Of a stretch of 11,652 nucleotides of DNA, positions 1 through 6,666 are shown piece by piece. A program made the translations under genes and the position numbers. This stretch comes from an uncultured Pseudomonadota bacterium. Its GTDB lineage: Bacteria > Myxococcota > UBA796. The first letter of the stretch is position 1, and every line of letters begins with the position of its first letter. Under the pieces are notes generated by a model, which was given only the letters and a program-made list of their open reading frames with translations, had not been told where the DNA came from and did no database searches. The DNA lies in NCBI GenBank assembly GCA_913040875.1, contig CAJWHX010000066.1, positions 1-11,652 on the forward strand. Direction: 5' to 3'.

Positions 1-397
1 CTTTCCAATATCCTGTCATTGGATAAATTGCAATTTTTTTTCTATCTTTTATTTTGTCCCCAATAAAGTCTGGCATGTCTTTTTTAGTATTATATTCTAA
101 AGACCTAATCATATCTGCACTTAAAACATATATTCCAGAATTTATCCAAAACGTTTTGTTTGGCTTTTCTTCAATTAAATCAACAAATTCATCTCCTTTA
201 ACAACACCATACGGTATATTAACTTCATGAAATTTTGTACACACCGAAATATCTGCTTTTTTAGCATCGTGCTGTTTTAATAAATCTGTGATATCCAAAT
301 CAGCTAATATATCTGCATTAGTAATAATATAATTCTTGTTGCTATAAACATTTTTTATTAAAGAAAGAGATCCGCATGTTCCAAGTGGTTCCTTTTC
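1..397 (-). CDS. sugar nucleotidyltransferase, internal fragment (PtmE/LegF-like NTP_transferase family)
   Basis: The minus strand from 397 to 2 is open for 132 codons and continues past the left edge. The translation carries the hallmarks of a sugar-1-phosphate nucleotidyltransferase: EKEPLGTCGSL (family form E.KPLGTAGSL), IITNADIL (the metal/nucleotide-binding N-G/A-D motif), IPYGVV, IEEKP, INSGIYVL and GYWK, where the family continues DIG. Closest in my memory are the CBS-domain-linked guanylyltransferases of legionaminic/pseudaminic acid glycan pathways; that subfamily placement is inference. The catalytic N-terminus with the GGxGTR loop is absent: the frame meets a stop (TGA, plus-strand tca at 398-400) exactly where the neighbouring gene takes over. 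Base composition (about 29% GC) and TTA/ATA/AAA-rich codon use differ sharply from everything to the right, so it probably does not belong to the same replicon. Confidence 0.8.
378..397. other. junction of two unrelated sequences with about 20 bp of shared sequence
   Basis: Read on the plus strand, 378-401 gives VPSGSFSQ, a perfect beginning for the next RCC1-like repeat (compare VPTGIFTS and IPSGTFLD downstream). Read on the minus strand, the same bases give EKEPLG(T), a conserved nucleotidyltransferase motif. Left of here the plus frame is closed (stops at 330-332 and 345-347) and the DNA is AT-rich. Right of here the minus frame is closed. Both genes are therefore truncated at the same ~20-base overlap, which is what a short-k-mer assembly chimera produces; microhomology-driven rearrangement is the biological alternative. 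Confidence 0.75.
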
Positions 398-3300
398 TCA
401 AGTGTCTGCTGGACGATACCACAACTGTGCGCTAGACATCTCTGGTTCAATTGCATGTTGGGGAGATGACAGTCACGGACAAGTCTCCAACGTACCCACT
501 GGTATATTTACATCAGTTGATTCAGGTCGAAACCACAGTTGTGCGATTGACAACAATAGAGATGTTCAATGTTGGGGAAATGATGACGATGGTCAGGTTA
601 GTGCTATCCCAAGTGGAACTTTCTTAGATGTATCTGTTCAAGGAACCTACGCCAATGGCTCACATTCTTGTGCCATCGATACAAATAGAGAGATTCAATG
701 TTGGGGTTCGAATGACAACGGCAAAGCGACACCACCAACTGGTCAGTTTCTACTGGTTGGTACCGGTGGACACCACAGTTGTGGTTTGGACGTGGCTGGT
801 ACTGTTCAGTGTTGGGGGGTAAACGATGGTTCGACATTTGATCATGGGCAAACGCCTCCTGCGCTGACCGACTTATTTTGCAACGATACTTCAGATAGTG
901 ACTGTGATGGTACGACTGTTTCCGATGACTGTGATGACAACGACTTTCACTCAACCATAATATCAGAAGATGGGGACTGTGACGGAACTCTGACCGCAGA
1001 CGATTGCGATGATACCGACCCTAATTCTACAATCGTTGCAACAGATGGTGACTGTGATGGTTCATTGACTGCAGACGATTGCGATGACGGGGACAATACC
1101 ATCCATTCTGGTGCTGCAGAGATTTGGTATGATGGTGTGGACCAAAATTGTGACGGTCTCAATGACTACGACCAAGATGGTGACGGTGAAGACTCCAGTC
1201 AACATGGTGGGAATGACTGTGATGATACAGATGCTGCATTGGGTTCTAGTCTGCTAGATCCAGACTGTGATGGGGTTATCTCAGAGATTTGTGATGACGG
1301 TGTCGACAATGACAACAATGGATTGATCGATTGTGAAGACTCTGCTTGTTTTACCTTTGCGACTTGCTTTGAAGATTGTGCAGATGGAACAGACAATGAT
1401 GGTGATTTCCTTACCGACTGTGACGATGATGACTGTTGGGGTACGAGTTCTTGTACATCCGGATATACACTCATTCAGGATGCCGGAACCTTTAGTGAAG
1501 AAATCGATTGGTCATCTTGGGCTTCTATGTCAGGCTCGAGAATCGATCATGAACGAACCATCGATATCCATAATTTCGAAGGACGATTACGGGTCCCAAC
1601 AGGTCCAAACAGTTTCGACCAATGTACTTGGACAGTGGATCACGTTCTCAATACGTATCATTACACCACCACTTGGTATAGGACCGAAGTGCATTACGGA
1701 GGCAGTGCGGGCAATCAAGGGTGGAACTCGGGTAGCCAAAGCAACTTAACGGAGATCCCACTTCAAAGAACAAATTTTGTTCTGGCTCCGAACTGTCCTT
1801 TTACAAGTAGTTCGATACAAAATCTTTTCTTGGGGGATGAACTTCGAGGTCATGAACATCAATGGAACAATGGAAATGCGATGCTCAATCATCTATTGTG
1901 GAATCCAACGCTCAATCAATGGATAGATTGGTACGCACCACAGGCTCTCGGTCCGCAGATATTTGGAGTTGGTGGAGTAAGGGCTGGTAACTCTTGGTAC
2001 TCGTATAATTATTCGAACTGGGTAGGGGATGTTGATGAATTTCGTTCGTTTACTGTACCTGTTGAAGCCAATCACAAGATTGATATCTCCGTCGCTGTAT
2101 ATGATCAAGATGGAGATGGTGTTCTTGCCTCGGATGATTGCGATGATACGGACCCTAATTCTACAATCGTTGCAACAGATGGTGACTGTGATGGTTCATT
2201 GACTGCAGACGATTGCGATGACGGGGACAATACCATCCATTCTGGTGCTGCAGAGATTTGGTATGATGGTGTGGACCAAAATTGTGACGGGTTGAGTGAT
2301 TATGACCAAGATGGCGATGGGATTGATCAAAGTACCGATTGTGTTGATACAGATGCGTCGATTTATCCAGGAGCTCCAGACGCTTGGTACGACGGTGTAG
2401 ATTCAGATTGTGCTGGTGACAACGATTATGATCAAGATGGCGATGGTTTCGGTAGTCTTCAGTATTTACAAGGTGGGGATTGTAATGATGGTGATGCGTC
2501 AGTTAACCCAAATGCGACAGAATATTGTGACGGAATAGACCATGATTGTAATTTTCTAGACTATGAGCCGGGCTTAGTGACACACACTGATTCCAATGGT
2601 ACTCAAAACAATTTGTCCAGCATATCTTCAACGCCTCGAAATGGGAACAGCAGTTTTGCAAACATTGCTGGTGGTCAGCTGGATATTTGTGAAGGTACTT
2701 ATTACACAACAATCGTGGCTGACGAAGACTTAGAAATATATGGGCACGGAAGTGTAATCATTGATGGCGAGGATACAGATCCCGGTATTCATGTTGCCAA
2801 TCCAAATAATTCTGGGGGCGTTGATGTTATCATTGACGGAGTTCATTCCGATAACTCTTACAACGATTATTACGGGACTATTCTATCGAATGGAGACTAC
2901 ATGACAGTAGCTGGTGGACTATCTTGTGTTGCAGGGAGTTCATTATATCCGGTTGGAATTCAGTTAAACAATGTGGAGTTTACAGGAAGCGAAGGTGGTC
3001 TTGGTGGTGCAATCTATTCAAGTCCGTGGTGTGATATTGATGCCACAAATCTGACGGTTCAGGGTGGTGTTGCCCAATACGGAGGGGCAATGTATGTTCG
3101 TGCTTCTCTTACAATGACGAATGCGGACTTAAACTTGAACAGCTCTTCTGGGAGTGGTGGTGCCATTTTCATTGATGGGAATAAGTTTACCCCCAATTAC
3201 TCCAGCGGTGCGTCTGGTGATTCGATTCCATACGAAATAGTTGAAATTGAGAATTCAAATATCTCTTACAACCTTTCTGATGGCTACGGTGGTGGCTTGT

Positions 3301-4499
3301 ATATTAAAGACATGGGAACAGTTTTGGATACTGTTACGATACAAGGCAATGTGGCAGATTATGGTGGCGGGATTTATCAAAGGGAAGCCAACACATTTGT
3401 ATCAGACGGGTCTATTGAAGACAATATCGCAAATGTAGGCTCTGCTATTCGTCTATATGACAATGATGGAACAACCAATATGTTGACGTGTGCCGCTGCA
3501 GCACCGATCACTGGTAATTCTGGTCAGGCTGCAACTTCTGGCGCAGTTCACGTCACCGGAGCAGGAAGTGTCTTCACTAGTGAGAGCTGCATCATCGGTG
3601 GAAATTCCGGTACGTACGATGTCTATCAAACTGATTTGGGCGGTAGCGCGTACAGTTCTCAAGGTGGAAACTGGATCGACTTCTATGCAGATAGCAGCGT
3701 ATCTTATGAAGATTGTATGGGTACTACTGACACAAATAGTGATGGCAATATTGGTTTCGACGATCCATACTGTACTCTCGATATGGGAACCAATGTGTTG
3801 TCTAGTCAACGGGTGAGGAACGTTGAGTTCAATTCATGTTCCAATTCAATGCCGGGTAACCCAATGGATTCATTTGTGGTTCCATATGGCGACCTTCACT
3901 CTAGTGGTTGTGTAACGACTGAGGTGTTGGCAGGTCATTCCAATGACATTTATGTGAGTGTATTGTCAGATACGTCGGAAGAAACCTGTGTAGCAAATGA
4001 GAATAATACTGGTGGAACTTCAAATACAGAGGTGAGTGTCTTTGTTGAGCGAAGCGAGGCTCTAACACCAAATTTAATAAGCACCCGCGTTTCAGTACCA
4101 CGATCTGACCCAAGTAATGTACAAGTGTATACCTCAGTTGAACACGGTCAAGACTGCGACGGTAACTGTTGTTATGATGTATTGATGCTGGATGACTATG
4201 GCGACGGTTGGAATGGCGCTGAGCTTCAAATCTACGAGGGGTTCAGTGTGGTTGAAACATTGACCTTGGCAGATGGTTATCAAGGCTGGGGGACCTTCTG
4301 TATTGAAGCCAATCTTCCGTGGTTTCTCTATTTTGATGACACCAACCAATCATGGGATGACGGTGAGACTCTAGTGGTGATGCAAGGAAATAACTCTGGT
4401 GGGTCGACGACCATGTGTACCATTGGTACAGATATGGATGGTGTCGGTATTGTAACCGATTGTGCTCCCAATAACGGGGGAGTGATGTACTGTCAGTAA
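378..4499 (+). CDS. giant secreted mosaic protein: RCC1-like repeats, MopE metal-binding repeats, parallel beta-helix (5' end missing)
   Basis: The first possible start codon is GTG at 402, but repeat homology continues in frame to about 378, so the true N-terminus and signal peptide are lost at the junction. Numbering from 402 (1365 residues): 1-155, four RCC1-like units with H.CA(I/L)D...(V/I).CWG..D.GQ; 160-350, MopE-type repeats (DCDDTD, EIWYDGVDQNCDG, DYDQDGDG, EICDDGVDNDNNGLIDC); 353-565, an unrecognised Trp/Tyr/Asn-rich domain; 568-720, more MopE repeats; about 760-1075, a right-handed beta-helix resembling chlamydial Pmp repeats, with GGAIY, GGAMY, GGAIF, GGGLY and GGGIY turns; 1110-1118, an isolated Ca-binding-like DTNSDGNIG; 1250-1340, a Cys-containing DDYGDGWNGAELQIYEG module seen in many exported marine proteins. 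A surface or extracellular Ca/Cu-binding adhesin or scaffold is likely (inference). No enzymatic motif is visible, and the gene stands alone. Confidence 0.9.
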   Translation, partial: VPSGSFSQVSAGRYHNCALDISGSIACWGDDSHGQVSNVPTGIFTSVDSGRNHSCAIDNNRDVQCWGNDDDGQVSAIPSGTFLDVSVQGTYANGSHSCAIDTNREIQCWGSNDNGKATPPTGQFLLVGTGGHHSCGLDVAGTVQCWGVNDGSTFDHGQTPPALTDLFCNDTSDSDCDGTTVSDDCDDNDFHSTIISEDGDCDGTLTADDCDDTDPNSTIVATDGDCDGSLTADDCDDGDNTIHSGAAEIWYDGVDQNCDGLNDYDQDGDGEDSSQHGGNDCDDTDAALGSSLLDPDCDGVISEICDDGVDNDNNGLIDCEDSACFTFATCFEDCADGTDNDGDFLTDCDDDDCWGTSSCTSGYTLIQDAGTFSEEIDWSSWASMSGSRIDHERTIDIHNFEGRLRVPTGPNSFDQCTWTVDHVLNTYHYTTTWYRTEVHYGGSAGNQGWNSGSQSNLTEIPLQRTNFVLAPNCPFTSSSIQNLFLGDELRGHEHQWNNGNAMLNHLLWNPTLNQWIDWYAPQALGPQIFGVGGVRAGNSWYSYNYSNWVGDVDEFRSFTVPVEANHKIDISVAVYDQDGDGVLASDDCDDTDPNSTIVATDGDCDGSLTADDCDDGDNTIHSGAAEIWYDGVDQNCDGLSDYDQDGDGIDQSTDCVDTDASIYPGAPDAWYDGVDSDCAGDNDYDQDGDGFGSLQYLQGGDCNDGDASVNPNATEYCDGIDHDCNFLDYEPGLVTHTDSNGTQNNLSSISSTPRNGNSSFANIAGGQLDICEGTYYTTIVADEDLEIYGHGSVIIDGEDTDPGIHVANPNNSGGVDVIIDGVHSDNSYNDYYGTILSNGDYMTVAGGLSCVAGSSLYPVGIQLNNVEFTGSEGGLGGAIYSSPWCDIDATNLTVQGGVAQYGGAMYVRASLTMTNADLNLNSSSGSGGAIFIDGNKFTPNYSSGASGDSIPYEIVEIENSNISYNLSDGYGGGLYIKDMGTVLDTVTIQGNVADYGGGIYQREANTFVSDGSIEDNIANVGSAIRLYDNDGTTNMLTCAAAAPITGNSGQAATSGAVHVTGAGSVFTSESCIIGGNSGTYDVYQTDLGGSAYSSQGGNWIDFYADSSVSYEDCMGTTDTNSDGNIGFDDPYCTLDMGTNVLSSQRVRNVEFNSCSNSMPGNPMDSFVVPYGDLHSSGCVTTEVLAGHSNDIYVSVLSDTSEETCVANENNTGGTSNTEVSVFVERSEALTPNLISTRVSVPRSDPSNVQVYTSVEHGQDCDGNCCYDVLMLDDYGDGWNGAELQIYEGFSVVETLTLADGYQGWGTFCIEANLPWFLYFDDTNQSWDDGETLVVMQGNNSGGSTTMCTIGTDMDGVGIVTDCAPNNGGVMYCQ
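1017..1156 (+). repeat. 140-bp perfect direct repeat, copy 1
   Basis: Bases 1017-1156 are identical to 2151-2290 (offset 1134 bp, exactly 378 codons). One mismatch upstream (1016) is followed by a further 14 identical bases, 1002-1015. The repeat encodes residues 206-252 of the mosaic protein, a MopE unit from DPNSTIV to QNCDG. Other MopE units in the gene are far more diverged, so this identity is recent. Confidence 0.95.
2151..2290 (+). repeat. 140-bp perfect direct repeat, copy 2
   Basis: Identical to 1017-1156. It encodes residues 584-630. It lies immediately after the unrecognised domain, so the two copies flank that domain in frame. Recombination between them would remove 378 residues and keep the reading frame. 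Confidence 0.95.
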
Positions 4500-4513
4500 A
4501 CTGCTTGACAGTA
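4488..4513. terminator. hairpin between convergent genes, possible weak bidirectional terminator
   Basis: TACTGTCA (4488-4495) is the exact reverse complement of TGACAGTA (4506-4513), with a 10-base loop that contains the stop codon of the mosaic gene. It lies between the two convergent stops (4499 and 4522). No clear T-tract follows on either strand, so intrinsic termination is only a guess. Confidence 0.35.
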
Positions 4514-4521
4514 TTGCAATG

Positions 4522-5088
4522 TTACTCTGAACGATGTTCCGTGTATTGGAGATCTTCGACTGGAAAGTTGCGGGTCTCCAATCGGTTTAGCAGCTCTTCT
4601 AATAAGTCTTCGTCAAGCACTGGGGTCCGAGCCAAGATCCACAATGTCCCAACACTGGCTACGGCTGCAAACTCATATGGTTCATCTGTCGTTGCACCAT
4701 CTAGTTCGACGACATTATACGGTGCTTCAAATCCAAATCCAAAATCTACAAGCAGTTTGGCATAGCTATCATCGATGAATCTGGCAGAACCGCGGATGGT
4801 GTTTTCCTGACCATCGAGAGATCCCAAATAGCAACGATTGAAAACGTTGATACTAGTTTCATCTCTAAGTGTGTACTCAGCGGTGGTTCCCGAACACGAA
4901 GATTGCTGCGAACTGGGGGTCGACGCTATTTCGTACCAAAGTCCTAGATAGCGTGTGGGTTCAACAGACTCTACGGTTGTACTCCCATCGGTTGCCAGAG
5001 GAGCAAAAGATGGCGCCACAGTTACAGGAGCAGTATCCTTGGATTCGGGGGCAGAGCATGCAAAATGCAACAATAATAAAGGATTCAT
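4522..5088 (-). CDS. bacterial lipocalin (Blc-like), predicted lipoprotein
   Basis: A 188-residue protein with the lipocalin signature YLGLWYEIA (residues 47-55, GxW motif), a conserved Cys pair (C65, C86) placed as in Blc, and the late strands YNVVELD, YEFAAVAS and LWILARTP. Blc-family proteins are outer-membrane lipoproteins binding fatty acids or lysophospholipids, made under envelope stress; that role is family knowledge. The N-terminus MNPLLLLHFAC is an unusually short lipoprotein signal without Lys/Arg, with C11 the candidate lipidated cysteine and the lipobox (HFAC) imperfect. The start is supported by GAGGT about 8 bases upstream on the minus strand. A Ser/Thr/Pro-rich tether (residues 12-45) precedes the barrel. 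The gene is convergent with the mosaic gene and divergent from the Gly/Lys-rich protein, and its promoter region carries two palindromes. Confidence 0.88.
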   Translation of the reverse strand: MNPLLLLHFACSAPESKDTAPVTVAPSFAPLATDGSTTVESVEPTRYLGLWYEIASTPSSQQSSCSGTTAEYTLRDETSINVFNRCYLGSLDGQENTIRGSARFIDDSYAKLLVDFGFGFEAPYNVVELDGATTDEPYEFAAVASVGTLWILARTPVLDEDLLEELLNRLETRNFPVEDLQYTEHRSE

Positions 5089-5104
5089 GATTTAACCTCA
5101 ATAA

Positions 5105-5118
5105 ATAACAATTGTTAT
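5105..5118. promoter_or_regulatory. 14-bp perfect palindrome, candidate operator of the lipocalin gene
   Basis: ATAACAATTGTTAT is its own reverse complement. It overlaps the predicted -10 (TATAAC, 5119 to 5114, minus strand) and the expected start point of the lipocalin transcript, 17 bases upstream of its ATG. That is the usual site for a repressor. The binding protein is unknown. Confidence 0.45.
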
Positions 5119-5143
5119 ATATCTTTGATTTGTTTCGAGACAA
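5114..5143 (-). promoter_or_regulatory. candidate sigma-70 promoter of the lipocalin gene
   Basis: On the minus strand, TTGTCT (5143-5138) and TATAAC (5119-5114) are separated by 18 bases. Transcription would begin near 5107, leaving a roughly 20-base leader that contains the GAGGT ribosome-binding site. The match is 4/6 and 5/6 to consensus, judged by eye. Confidence 0.4.
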
Positions 5144-5145
5144 AT
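5128..5145. promoter_or_regulatory. 18-bp near-perfect palindrome, candidate operator
   Basis: ATTTGTTTCGAGACAAAT pairs with itself at 8 of 9 positions (T5134/G5139 is the exception). It covers the predicted -35 of the lipocalin promoter and lies just upstream of the -35 of the divergent gene, so one protein bound here could influence both. Confidence 0.4.
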
Positions 5146-5156
5146 TTAGTTCTATT

Positions 5157-5186
5157 TTGAATGAATATTTCTTCCTATCGTATACA
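5157..5186 (+). promoter_or_regulatory. candidate sigma-70 promoter of the Gly/Lys-rich protein gene
   Basis: TTGAAT (5157-5162), an 18-base spacer and TATACA (5181-5186) lie about 30 bases upstream of the ATG at 5217. Moderate match to consensus by eye. Confidence 0.35.
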
Positions 5187-5216
5187 ATGACAGCAGATAT
5201 TTACTTGGAGGCTTTT

Positions 5217-6113
5217 ATGTTCGCATTAATCACACTGTTATCTTTCGCTCAGGCAGACGAGGCACACGACTCTGATGTATACGTACCTGGTACTGAAGAG
5301 CAAGCGAACAACGGTAATAAGAAACAAGGTGGCAATAAGAAAGGTGGCAATAAGAAAGGTGGTAACGGAAAAGGAAAGGGCAACGGAAAAGGTAAGGGTA
5401 AGGGTAACGGTCAAGGGAAGAAAAATCCCCAAGGCAATGGTCAAAAGAAGGGACCCAATGCTGGACAAAAAGGCCAACAAGGAAAAGGCAACGTTAAATG
5501 GAAGAAATATAAAGAAGAGCACAACGTCATCTTTAGACCTGAATTGGGGATGACAAGTATACGATTGGACTCACAAGACCAATCTGTGAGCGGAGCCTCC
5601 GTTGGTCTCAGTATTGGAAATGAGAAGACCAAACGTTTGAAAGCGGCCAATGTCGGTGTCTACAATCGCTCAAGAGTGTATGGTTCAGTGGGTATGGGCG
5701 GTTCGTTGAGTTCTTACGATTTACGTATGGGTAGTGTTGTGGGTGTCAAAGTGCTTCATGCGGAAGTGGAAGCTGGACTCGATTTGCTACGACATAAGGC
5801 CGATTCATCCCAAACCGATATTGTGGATTTTCAAGCCAGCAATGGTTTTGGGGTTCCGGTTCAGGCGTTGTTTATCTCTGATTTGTTTAAATTGAAAGTG
5901 GGTGCTGAACCACGTTGGTATTTTGATGGTCAGCCTCGTACAGCCGTGGATTGGGATTCTCATCCTACCGCTGGTGATTTACCGGTTGCTCCACTTGGAG
6001 ATGAGTTCTCTTGGACGGTTGGATTTCGATCGGGGTTCTTTGGACTCTCTTATGAGCAACTGATGATGAATGGTGGGACGCAGCATATGGTCCTCTTCGG
6101 TCTTCAACGCTGA
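5217..6113 (+). CDS. exported Gly/Lys/Asn-rich protein with C-terminal beta-rich (outer-membrane barrel-like) domain
   Basis: The ATG at 5217 is chosen because TGGAGG lies 6 bases upstream and a signal peptide follows at once (MFALITLLSFAQA, cleavage likely before D14); the frame is open further upstream but has no such signals. The 298-residue product has three parts: signal peptide; a low-complexity, strongly basic segment (about residues 31-96) of GGNKK, GKGKGN and QGKG units; and about 200 residues (103-298) of alternating hydrophobic/polar strands rich in Gly and aromatics (GASVGLSIG, NVGVYNRSRVYGSVGMG, VVGVKVLHAEVEAGLDL, KLKVGAEPRWYF, SWTVGFRSGFFGLSYEQ, HMVLFGLQR), as in small outer-membrane barrels. 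No named family is recognised. The basic segment could bind anionic LPS, polysaccharide, DNA or peptidoglycan (inference). It is divergent from the lipocalin. Confidence 0.8.
   Translation: MFALITLLSFAQADEAHDSDVYVPGTEEQANNGNKKQGGNKKGGNKKGGNGKGKGNGKGKGKGNGQGKKNPQGNGQKKGPNAGQKGQQGKGNVKWKKYKEEHNVIFRPELGMTSIRLDSQDQSVSGASVGLSIGNEKTKRLKAANVGVYNRSRVYGSVGMGGSLSSYDLRMGSVVGVKVLHAEVEAGLDLLRHKADSSQTDIVDFQASNGFGVPVQALFISDLFKLKVGAEPRWYFDGQPRTAVDWDSHPTAGDLPVAPLGDEFSWTVGFRSGFFGLSYEQLMMNGGTQHMVLFGLQR
5328..5357 (+). repeat. 15-bp tandem repeat in the Gly/Lys linker
   Basis: GGTGGCAATAAGAAA occurs twice in exact tandem (5328-5342, 5343-5357), flanked by degenerate copies, and encodes GGNKK units. The surrounding DNA (about 5312-5500) is a purine-rich low-complexity tract in which slippage could change linker length in frame. 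Confidence 0.8.
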
Positions 6114-6120
6114 TTTGAAG
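6102..6120 (+). terminator. hairpin across the stop codon of the Gly/Lys-rich protein gene
   Basis: CTTCAA (6102-6107) and TTGAAG (6115-6120) are perfect complements with a 7-base loop containing the TGA stop. G-rich rather than T-rich sequence follows, so this is not a standard intrinsic terminator. Confidence 0.25.
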
Positions 6121-6144
6121 GGGGTAAATGGGTAAGAACCTGCC

Positions 6145-6500
6145 TTTGGAGTCGTCGCATATTGTGAATATAACTCCTTCGTCCTCATTCAAGTTCTTCC
6201 TCCATTTTCCCCTTTTCATATGGGGTGATCGGATGTGTCGGGATCGACCTGGTTTCGAAACCATCGAATAATGTGAATATAGCTTCTTAGTCCTCATTCA
6301 GATTCTTCCTCTATTTCCCACTCTTCAAATGAGATGGTTTGGTGTCTCGATATGAATACGGTTTTGGAGTTGTCGCATATTGTGAATATAGCTCCTTCGT
6401 CCTCATTCAGATTCTCCCTCTATTTCCCCCTCTTCAAATGGGGTGAGAGGGTGTTTTGTGCTGGATCTGGTCTTAGAGTTGTCGCATCTCGTTTGAATGA
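6145..6500. repeat. tandem array of a 109-bp unit (three full copies plus a partial fourth)
   Basis: Copies A (6145-6253), B (6254-6362) and C (6363-6471) share an exact 109-bp period. A partial copy D starts at 6472 (GTCGCAT at 6481 matches 6372 and 6154) and fades by about 6500. Each unit has a conserved core of about 75 bp and a variable tail of about 30 bp. The core holds GTGAATATA, a TCCTCATTCA box and a pyrimidine-rich run, and ends in a CCCC...GGGG or CTC...GAG hairpin around TTCAAAT. In A and C the core begins with the dyad ATATTGTGAATAT (6159-6171 in A). The period is not a multiple of three and stops interrupt the frames, so the array is non-coding. It is too long-period for CRISPR. 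Confidence 0.85.
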
Positions 6501-6666
6501 TTCCGTGTCTTTGTTCGCAATGTACGGTTTGACATCGTAGATGAGTATTTGTATATTGGATGTGTATTTCGCTTTAGAACATGTTTCTTTTGAAATGTGT
6601 TCCGTGTGGTGTAGCACCATGCGAATCAGTTCTTTTACATCCTCCATAGACTCAATAGTTTAGGAG
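6501..6666. other. intergenic stretch between the repeat array and the structured element
   Basis: No convincing gene. A minus-strand frame (6647 to 6420, 75 codons) begins with protein-like sequence (MEDVKELIRMVLHHTEHISKET) but runs into the repeat array and lacks a proper ribosome-binding site, so I do not call it. A small hairpin TGGTG-TAG-CACCA is present at about 6607-6619. TTTAGAACATGTT (6573-6585) recurs exactly at 10895-10907. Confidence 0.4.

Noticed and set aside
402..404. GTG at 402 as the true start of the mosaic protein
   Set aside because: Repeat homology continues in frame upstream to about 378, there is no ribosome-binding site and no signal peptide follows.
5965..6297. Minus-strand frames repeating MRTKELYSQYATTPK-like peptides
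   Set aside because: They arise from the 109-bp repeat. The period is not divisible by three, so successive copies fall in different frames, and the frames also overlap the end of a well-supported gene.
6145..6500. CRISPR array
   Set aside because: Units are 109 bp with ~75-bp imperfect cores and no uniform short repeats or spacers; no cas-like gene is nearby.
6420..6647. 75-codon minus-strand frame beginning MEDVKELIRMVLHHTEHISKET
   Set aside because: The first 40 residues look protein-like, but there is no adequate ribosome-binding site, and the last third is the 109-bp repeat read in an arbitrary frame.
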